A DNA stretch of 64,000 bases. Source: Triatoma infestans. Taxonomy: Eukaryota > Arthropoda > Insecta > Hemiptera > Reduviidae. Numbering within the stretch: position 1 is the first letter of the stretch; each line of letters starts with the position of its first letter. Location of the stretch: NCBI GenBank assembly GCA_011037195.1, contig JAAEAF010014698.1, forward strand, positions 1-64,000, written 5' to 3'. Both the position numbers and the translations under genes were made by a program. This document shows, piece by piece, positions 56,557 through 64,000 of this stretch. The notes beneath the pieces were generated by a model. The model was not told where the DNA came from, did not search any database, and was given only the letters and a program-made list of their open reading frames with translations.

Positions 56557-57180
56557 GACTTATTCGAACGAATAAGATAGCGACTGACGGAGAGAGGATA
56601 AAAAGCATAGGTTACACTCTCTCTATACCTAGATGTGTGAATTCTACAGCTTAATAGACTAGTAAATTATTATCAAAGCAGTACAATACCCTCCCAGAAA
56701 TAAAATTATTATACGCTGTTGGCGGCAAATTTAAATTTATATTAAATACTGAACGTGTCTGAATATGTGTAGGACAGGAAAAGTGATTTATTCGAAAAGT
56801 GTTTTCATTTTCCATCGTGATCTGCTGTCTTGGATGAAAACTATAACAAAAGGAACTAAGTCGTTTTGGTTTTGGATGGAAGGCACAGAAGCAAATCATC
56901 CACATACTTACAGAAAATGTATTTTGAACGGTAGGCCCGGTATTATCGAATCTAGTAAAAAATTCATTACTAAGTCCGCTACTAGTGATCTCAAGGCTTT
57001 ACCAAATATCTGTTAGTAAAAATTATTTTGGAAAATCATGTAGCCGTCTTTACAGCGTATTATACTAACATTCAACATACAATTTAGTGAAAGCATAGGG
57101 CATGTGGGCTACTAGGATTTGCCATTTTGTTTCTTTTTTTCCAAAACATACATAGCACTGTCTTATCGTATATCTTATCC

Positions 57181-57235
<55 letters not shown>

Positions 57236-59439
57236 ATGGCCTTTTATAGATTCCTTTTTTCATAGAAAAAATACAAAATTACAAGTTTTGGTTGCTCATT
57301 TTATGAATACTATTTGTTTGTTTTGAAGAAAACTTCGTGGGCCATATTTTGCATCGATATTGCTATTTCCACACACTTTATATTATAGATATGTATAAAA
57401 GCAGTTGTATAAAGTTTTATTATTCATAGATATGGAAATATTCATTCACAAGTGTTACATAATATGTTTCTTATTTTGTGAATATCAATATAGATGATTT
57501 GGAAGAGCACATCACAAGTAGAATATGGTTCACTTCAATAAGGAAAAGTTTTTAGTTTTTTACAACTTTTTCCCCTTGCTTTACCATTCTTACTTCTTCT
57601 ACAAGTATATATATATATATGTTTGAGTGTGTGTGTGTGTAATATATAGCAAGAAGGTTTTATACTTTGGCAAGGAAGTATTCGTAGTGTCGTTGGTTAG
57701 GCACTTCTTGTGCAGTTGTGGAGGAGTTGGTAGAAAGATGTCCTACAGGCAGCTGCCAACCTTTTGAGTGGTCCATGTAGGCATCAAAGTTTTTCAGGCA
57801 GGAAGTTAAAGAGTATTGGTTGGAGAATGCGGGCATGTGAGAGATAGATAGAGAGGTAGGAAAAAAAAGAGTGAAGGTTGATAAATAAGAAGAGATGCGT
57901 ATGTGAACACCAAAGTGTATTCATACAAGACTACATACACACAGCTAGTTTTTCCATCTTGCTGTAGTTTAGACAGTAGTTTTCTGCACGTTGCTTTTCA
58001 ACAACAGCCAGCCCCGCCTTTCAACCTTAGGGCGCAAACTTGTATCAGTTTTTCCACTTCCCTACTTACAGATTGTACATTGAGACATATATACTGAGAT
58101 TCAATCCTCTCCAACTGATCGATTGTACAGTTGATTTCGTTTGAATCAAACTGATAGGAACTTATCATATAGAGTGTGTGACAAGATAGAAAGAGATACA
58201 GAGAGAGAGAGCGATGATGTAAGTTGTTCCAAAACCACAACACTAGCCCCCCCCCCCACTAAATCCACATATGTCGTTACAATATCCAACTAAGTAGAAA
58301 GTTGCTTGTCAAAATCTCGACAGTCCCTTCCATCGGCTTATTGCTTAGGGAGAAATGATAAGGGTGACTTTTAAACAATAAATTTACCACATATAAACAA
58401 AACATTTTAAATATGAAACCACATATATGGTTTATAGAAATTATTACCAAAAATAAATGTTCTTTTCAAACGAAAAATGTCTTCTTATTTTTTCTAAATA
58501 TTTAGTTATCTTTAACTTTGTAATATTTCAAATGTTTTCATTGATTAGCTTAAATTTTCAGACCATCAGTGATAGAAAATCGGTATTAGAACAAATAACG
58601 TGTTTGTTACGATTATCCTGAAATTTATTAATCCATCTCTACCACATTAGTAAGTACTGGATGTATTCTATCTAGTTCTCTATTTAGCCAAACTGATACT
58701 GTAAAATTAATTTGGGTCATTAGTGGTGTGAAACACGTCCACATTCAAATTAATAAACAATTTGCTTACATGTTAGCATTGGCAACAATATCATAGTAAC
58801 ATGACCAGTGTTTGTTGTATACAGAACTAGCACATAATGTTTTGTTTGATTAAATACCTATTATAAAATATAATATCAACAATTGTTAACATTGTAAAAT
58901 GTTTACAAATTAATACGAATTTAAGTAGTAATATTTTCATCACCATAATGTAGGCAAATTTAATTTAGTAATCATTTTGTAAATATGTGAAAAAGTCAGG
59001 AAGAAATAGATTTTATTAAAAAGAAAAAAACAAATGAAAAACTGAACATTCTTTACTGCAATTATTCCAATTGCCTTTTTTTTTTAATCGGAATTTTTAT
59101 TATCTAAGCGTTTCGTTGTCAATAGTAGTGTGGATGCGTGTAGATTCCCAACAACTAGCAGGTAGCACTCGAAGATTACATTGTACTCCAGGAGACAGCT
59201 GCCTATCAAACGCAACCAAACCTTATAAATAGGTTTCAGCAAACGAATGAAAAAAGTAAAACACATCTATTTGTTTACTTTAGTGTTAAGAATGGATCTT
59301 TCGCGCCTCCTGCCGGTCGAACACCATGTAACTTGGTAGCGAACCAGCCTACCTCCCATCAGTAGTGTTAGCCTAAGTCCTATCAGATGATCCCGACAAT
59401 AAAATTTTGGTCATATAATTCAATGGAAGTTCCACTATG
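56557..59439. other. Intergenic with microsatellites
   Basis: After the TSD: an unidentified ORF at 56765-57016 (83 codons, Trp/Phe-rich patch SFWFWMEG) with no recognised family; compound (AT)n(GT)n at 57184-57235; (AT)n/(GT)n at 57606-57643; a purine-rich AGAGATAGATAGAGAGG run at about 57840; (GA)n near 58195-58212; a C10 run at 58248-58257. No gene is called. Confidence 0.45.
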
Positions 59440-60690
59440 CTGTTTTATTTTATTTTATTTTTTCAGTTTTATACACTTTTATCGGAAATTGCCTTGGAAC
59501 TTGGTTAATCCCAGATATTTAATTGACTTTGTCAAAGGCTACATAAATAATAGAAAATTCTGTGTCGCTCTCGGTAGTTCTTTTTCAGGTGAAAGGTCAA
59601 TTGTGTTCGCCAAGGCTCGGACATGGGACCAATACCGTTTCTTTATATTTAACAATGATCTAGCTAAATTACAGTTAAAATCAAATCGCTGTCTATTCGC
59701 TGACCATACTGCCTACACTATATCCTCTTTCCGAGTTAACAAATAGCCAACAATTTGTCCACAGCCTTTCTAAAAAAGCTGTTATTACTTTAATAAATGG
59801 AGAATTAGGCCAAATACTGAAGAGACTAAAGCAATTTTATTTACATGCAGGAGGCCACATCTGACTCATTTTGTCAAAGTTAATGGAAATACCCTTCCTT
59901 GGGCCAAAGAAGTTAAATATACCTCGGGCTGGTATATGACTCAATGCTGACGTTCACAAAACATTTAACTACAATATATGACAAATCTGTAGGCGTCATG
60001 TGCAGCTTGTTTCCACTCTTGAGCAGAAATTTTAACCTGAATTTTTTTAACAAAAAATTAATATACTATCTGTATATATATTCAATTTTATTATACGCAG
60101 CTCCTGTCTGGTCAAACACTTGTTCTAATAATGCAACAATATGCTTATTAATATACTGAAACTAGACTCTTATGTTTTAAGTCAAAACTTTTAACTAATG
60201 ACTGGCACTGATGCTAACAGAGCGAAAGACAAGTGTTCTGATTGAATGTCTATTTCAGACTGTCCTGAAAGAATGCCTTCTAATTGTTAGTTCAAATCTT
60301 CTCCTTTGAGAAGGGCAAAAGACAAATGTGACAGAGTTCTATGAACTCTTCTTGTAACGGTAGTCTTCTACCTGGGTGTAACTTTTTGCCAGCGAGTGCT
60401 AGAATTTCTTCATAATTTTGATATATTTCAAATAAAATATATTTCTGGCATCCATCACATAATTATGGAAAATTACAAATAATTCAAAACAAATGTCTGA
60501 GATTTTGGATCCTTTCCCTGATGGACACCTATCGATTATTTGTATGGTGCACTTGATGTTGCCAGCGTATCAAGTTTTATTTATTATCTTACACAAAAAT
60601 TCATCATAGGTCCTCTTGTAAAAATCTATGCTCCCTATGCTCATATAGCAAACATTGTTAACTACAATTTAAGTTCTTTAAAAATATAAT
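59440..60690 (+). pseudogene. Jockey-like LINE reverse transcriptase relic
   Basis: KLPWNLVNPRYLIDFVKGYI with NNRKFCVALGSSFSGERSI lies ahead of motif B (VRQGSDMGPIPF, needing a frameshift). Next come NNDLAKLQLKSN and motif C CLFADHTAY, where the second Asp is His. After stops: RPHLTHFVKVNGNTLPWAKE, MLTFTKHLTTIYDKS and LLYAAPVWSNTCSNN (59944-60159). A stretch of about 270 bp with no match intervenes. The C-terminus then resumes with KLQIIQNKCLRFW and DYLYGALDVASVSSFIYYL near 60460-60690. The 5' part is missing. Inactive. Confidence 0.75.
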
Positions 60691-61200
60691 TTAAATTATA
60701 AAAAATATAAGCATAAGAGGCTAAAGCACATTCTGCTTTAATTTATTGTGTAGATAAGGTTATTTTTTCCTTATTAATGTTTATTTCAATTTGTGTAAAT
60801 ATGAAAGCTTATAGAGTGTATAGGTACCGGAGCCTGAAACCTCTTTCTTTAGTTGTATTGTATTATGATTTTTAGTTGTGAATAAATTTATTCTATTCTT
60901 GGTTAATCAACTACACTTATAAATAGTCAAAACTTTTATTTGAAACAGTTTTTGGGAAAAATTCATTTTAGAAAATTTCTGGGAGAAACAGTTCTTGGAT
61001 TCTGAGTGTGCGATTCTGCTATCTATATGATATTAATAAAAATTAAATATGTTGCCAGAATTCAAAGTTTGAAGCAAATCGGTTGACCAGAAATGGGTAA
61101 TTACTAATAATTTTTCAGTTTTCGGCAATTTTCTTCAAACTTGTTATAATAATAATTATACGAACCTATCACTTTTATTTGAAATTGAGTTTGAGTGTGT
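60691..61200 (-). repeat. DR1 internal-unit remnant in an AT-rich spacer
   Basis: From about 60900: ACTTTTATTTGAAACAGTTTTTG, AAAAATTCATTTTAGAA, AAATTAAATATGTTGCCAGA, TTTGAAGCAAATCGGTTGACC and TTTTTCAGTTTTCGGCAATTT, the minus-strand DR1 unit. It stops at about 61165-61200. 60691-60900 has nothing recognisable. Confidence 0.55.
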
Positions 61201-61792
61201 CAGTCACACAGTAAAGATCGTCTCTGTAAAAACTGTTTTTTATCCATAGTTCTAGTGATTCAATCGTAGTGAAACTTTCACAGTTAGTAGTTTTTTATTT
61301 GAACAATGAGCTGGTGAAGGCAAATTTTAATTACCTTAAACAGTGCGAATATTACAGGTAAAAAAAAGACAATCATTAACTTTAATATATAAAGTTTGTG
61401 TTAAATATTTAACTTGTGCTCGTACTGTGTGGAGGGGGCCCATTATCTTGCAGTGAGTATAGTGCAGATGTTTGTTTACTTGCCTGCTCTGGTTTAAAGT
61501 AATGTGGACAATTCTCTCAAAGAGCATTTGTTTATCTCATACTTATTTCATTTATTCATTTCAACAGCTAATTCTGACGAATTTTTCATCAATTTAAAAT
61601 TTTCTTCGACTCAGATTTCTATTAAATTGAATTTATTTTAAATATTTTTGAAACTAGCATTTAAAAGTTGGAAGTTGCTATTTCTTAAACAAGAAATAAA
61701 CAAAAAATTATTAACAGTAAAAAATAAATATATATAAATATTAAAAAAAAAAATCAGAGAGTAGAACAAAACAACAAATAATAATTTCTAAC
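61201..61792 (+). other. Probable 5' UTR/upstream region of the second two-ORF LINE
   Basis: AT-rich and non-coding. A TCAGTC initiator-like word occurs at about 61199-61204. The exact 5' boundary cannot be set because the 3' flank, and so any TSD, lies outside the window. The short stretch before the ATG is A-rich (AAATATTAAAAAAAAAAATC). Confidence 0.35.
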
Positions 61793-62530
61793 ATGGTTGA
61801 TAATGCCCCTAATTCTGAGAAAGAGACTGATCTTCGTGCTATATATAACCTAATTGCTCAAGTTCAGGAAGATGTTCGTAAAGGTAACGAACAAACTGCA
61901 ATTTATAAAACTGAACTGGAATCTGCGAAAGATAGAATTACCAAACTAGAGAACTCACAACGAGTAACTGAAAATACTCTGAGTTCAGTTCGTCAGCGTG
62001 TAACAATAGTAAATGATATTAGTCGTAAGAATAATATTATTTTACACAATTTGGCTGAGTTACCAAATGAAAATATGGAATTACTATTAAAGGAGGTTCA
62101 TAAATTGTTTACTGAAGTTATGCATATTTCTATCAGCTTGACTGAGATTGATTCAGTTCGCAGGTTAGGAGTCAAAAGGCAAGATAAAGCAAGACCTTTA
62201 GTGATCAAATTTATTTGTTTATGGCGAAAATATGAAATTCTGAGAGCAAATAAAGCACTGAAAAACCATAATTTAAGTGTAACTGAAGATTTTTCTCCAA
62301 ATGTAAGGTCTGTAAGAAAAAATCTTATTCCTTTTATTATTGAAGCTAGAAAAAACAACCTCCGCGCCTATCTAAGAGTAGATAGGCTGCTGATTGATGG
62401 TTCTCTATACAAATTGAAAGAACTTCAAGCTCCTAGCACTGCCAAGTTATCTCTTGAGGAGTGTTTTGGCGATACAAAAGTGAAGGATAAGGAAAAAAAG
62501 GAAACTCAAAGAGGTGGATCAAGAGAGTAA
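61793..62530 (+). CDS. LINE ORF1, uninterrupted 245 codons (coiled coil + RRM-like)
   Basis: ATG at 61793 (AACATGG, good context). Residues about 10-75 form a coiled coil (LIAQVQEDVRKGNEQ .. TKLENSQRVTENTLS). RKNNIILHNLAELP follows, then the RRM-like core (ITEIDSVRRLG-type block, KARPLVIKFICLWRKYEILR) and a C-terminal part with SVTEDFSPNVRSVRKNL, ARKNNLRAYLRVDRLLIDG and YKLKELQ. This is the LINE ORF1 RNA-binding protein type. The frame ends at TAA 62528. An A7 tract (62493-62499) lies just before. The +1 frame after it stays open from KLKEVDQESKQLEKKQ to the TAG at 62643, which looks like the true C-terminus, so one extra A may have been gained there. Otherwise intact. Confidence 0.88.
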   Translation: MVDNAPNSEKETDLRAIYNLIAQVQEDVRKGNEQTAIYKTELESAKDRITKLENSQRVTENTLSSVRQRVTIVNDISRKNNIILHNLAELPNENMELLLKEVHKLFTEVMHISISLTEIDSVRRLGVKRQDKARPLVIKFICLWRKYEILRANKALKNHNLSVTEDFSPNVRSVRKNLIPFIIEARKNNLRAYLRVDRLLIDGSLYKLKELQAPSTAKLSLEECFGDTKVKDKEKKETQRGGSRE

Positions 62531-62642
62531 ACAGTTAGAGAAGAAGCAGGCTTATGCTGCCAGACTGGAGCAGTTCTCTTACAGATTGAGATCAAAGTCT
62601 ATTGAGGACCCTTCTAGAGCCACCACTAGTAAACAGCTTCCG

Positions 62643-62651
62643 TAGCAATCA
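62643..62651 (+). promoter_or_regulatory. Candidate readthrough stop between ORF1 and ORF2
   Basis: CCG TAG CAA TCA. It matches the full UAG-CAR-YYA leaky-stop context. The frame upstream (open from the A7 tract) and the ORF2 frame downstream are the same. The first in-frame ATG afterwards (62727) falls inside the conserved first strand of the endonuclease (NIIMWNLCGI), so it is not a plausible ORF2 start. Confidence 0.5.
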
Positions 62652-64000
62652 TCGAACACTGGACTGAACTACCGGCCTGACACTGGATCTTCTAATGGTG
62701 ATTATCTTTCAAATGTGAATATAATTATGTGGAATCTGTGTGGTATTAAAAATATTGCAGAAATCTCACATGAATACTGTCAGAATTACTTAATTTTTTT
62801 ATCAGAAACGCATGTTGTTGGCGATGTTCTTAGTTCTGGTCTCCCCTCTCCTCTATCTAACTGTAAAATTATTACTTCTTCTGCAATTCGACAAAAATCG
62901 GTAGGTAGAGCGAGTGGAGGTCTGGCTTTTATATTGCGGCGATGTGTTTCATGTAGAAGTTATTGAAAAATGTGAACACTGGTTGTTTGTTAAAGTCAAT
63001 ACGTTCTGCTGCAGTTTCATTTTAGGTTTCGTATATCTGAGCCCAACTTATTGTTTAACCAGTTTGGTAGAAATGCTGGAAGACATCGTAAGTTTCATAC
63101 AAAATAGTTTTGTAAATTATCCTTTCTTTCTCGGTGGAGATTTTAACTGTCGGGTCTCCGATTGTAACACGGTGGATGAGCATATATTTGAGGGCACTAG
63201 TCTTTGTGCAGTGCAGAGGAGTATGGACAAAGTGTACAACGCCAGAGGTAAAATATTATTAGACTTTTTAAATTCTTTTTCATTTATAATTATTAACGGT
63301 AGATCTCTTAGCGACGTACAGGGTTCGTTCACATTCTGTAGCTCTGTGGGTAAATCGACTATTGATTTGGCATGTTGCGGAATAAAAGATCTGGGTTTTA
63401 TTTATGATTTTGAAGTGCTACTAAACATAATAACTAAAGATCATTTCCCTATCAAATTAAAGTTAAATTTAGCTTGTAAACTTATGACACAGAAAAACGT
63501 TCCGAAGCCATCTAAAGGTGTAGCCATTAGATGGGATGCTGATAAGGCTTCCACTTTTAAACTAGAACTTAATAACAAGAATCTCGATTCACCGGAATTC
63601 CTTTCCGGCAGTGTTGATGAAGTTCACGAAAGTTTTATGGCGGCAATTAAAGAATCTGCTATTGATGTGGGGATGTTGAGAACTAAGTATTTCTCACAGC
63701 CAAGCTTCAGTCATCGTGCCGATTATAAACCCCGGTACGATATAGAATGTCGTGAACAAAAAAAAGTTGTTAAAATTAAACTTAAAGCTTGTAAGTTGGA
63801 CGGTTTTTCCGCAAGTACCAGCTCGGATTACTTAAACTCAAAAAAGATTTATAAGAGATTGGTTAAAATGAAAAAACTAACATATGAACAGAACATAGTT
63901 GATCTTCTATCTAAGGTAACTGATTCCAAAAGCTTTTGGTCAGTAATAAATAAATATAGAAAACGGTGTAGTACCCATTGGCATAATTTCAACGTCAGAA
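62646..64000 (+). pseudogene. LINE ORF2, endonuclease and start of linker (partial at window edge)
   Basis: First segment 62646-about 62940: NVNIIMWNLCGIK, FLSETHVVG (catalytic Glu), VGRASGGLAFIL. A one-base shift near 62920-62940 leads to a frame open for about 353 codons to the window end (62941-64000): DVFHVEVIEKCEHWLFV, FLGGDFNCRVSD (Asp/Asn), IIINGRSLS, KSTIDLACC, ITKDHFPIKL (usual S-D-H reads K-D-H), then a linker to KSFWSVINKYRKR where the RT is about to begin. Apart from this shift it is much better preserved than the 52708-56114 copy. The shift could be a real mutation or a sequencing error. Confidence 0.85.

Noticed and set aside
56765..57016. 83-codon ORF with SFWFWMEG and GRPGIIESSKK
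   Set aside because: Composition is plausible and it might be an exon, but there is no recognisable family, no clear splice sites and an overlapping minus ORF of similar length; left uncalled.
1..64000. CRISPR arrays, prokaryotic operons, phage or plasmid features
   Set aside because: No regularly spaced repeats with unique spacers, no ribosome-binding-site organised gene strings; content is typical of a eukaryotic, transposon-rich genome.

Overview
The window looks like a piece of an arthropod, probably insect, nuclear genome. It is strongly AT-rich, full of simple-sequence tracts and short non-coding ORFs, and almost everything recognisable is transposable-element debris: non-LTR (LINE) retrotransposon fragments from at least five lineages, tRNA-derived SINEs, a decayed Tc1/mariner-type transposase, a probable inverted-repeat DNA element and one very abundant dispersed repeat, called DR1 here. 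I find no convincing complete host gene. The best host-like candidate is a small spliced reading frame on the minus strand at 10998-11389. The species cannot be fixed from the sequence.

Layout. 1-7.2 kb: DR1 copies, a probable terminal-inverted-repeat element (2750-3532), an (ATGT)n microsatellite and a tRNA-like SINE relic. 7.2-8.2 kb: 3' part of an RNase H-bearing LINE. 9.4-11.4 kb: hypothetical ORFs. 12.2-17 kb: DR1 copies, one holding a SINE with a perfect target-site duplication (TSD), then a LINE inserted inside the reverse transcriptase (RT) of another LINE, marked by a 17-bp TSD. 18.5-20.3 kb (minus): CR1/Jockey-like RT relic. 24.3-27.5 kb: nearly complete but mutated RTE/CFDP2-like element, with further RTE 3' fragments at 28.4 and 29.9 kb. 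32.5 and 36-37.4 kb: more LINE fragments, the latter a Jockey copy with an 11-bp TSD. 37.4-49.1 kb: many DR1 copies, SINEs, a full-length but dead DDE transposase (minus, 42705-43741), and an ORF1 relic interrupted by a young LINE 3' fragment with a 13-bp TSD. 51.6-56.6 kb: a full-length two-ORF LINE with a 10-bp TSD. 59.4-60.7 kb: Jockey-like relic. 61.2-64 kb: a less decayed relative of the 51.6-kb element, running off the window.

Most interesting point: in both two-ORF elements (about 51.6 and 61.8 kb, clearly diverged from each other) ORF2 lies in the same frame as the end of ORF1. The two are separated by one TAG followed by CAA (TAG-CAA-CGA and TAG-CAA-TCA), and no ATG occurs before the start of the endonuclease core. 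This resembles a tobamovirus-type leaky stop and suggests that ORF2 is made by UAG readthrough of ORF1. DR1, with hairpins at both ends, an internal unit of about 300 bp present as one or two copies or inverted, and an embedded (AC)n tract, is the other unusual structure.

The genes do not work together as a pathway. The window is a record of successive, partly nested transposition events, and several TSDs allow the order of insertions to be read directly.
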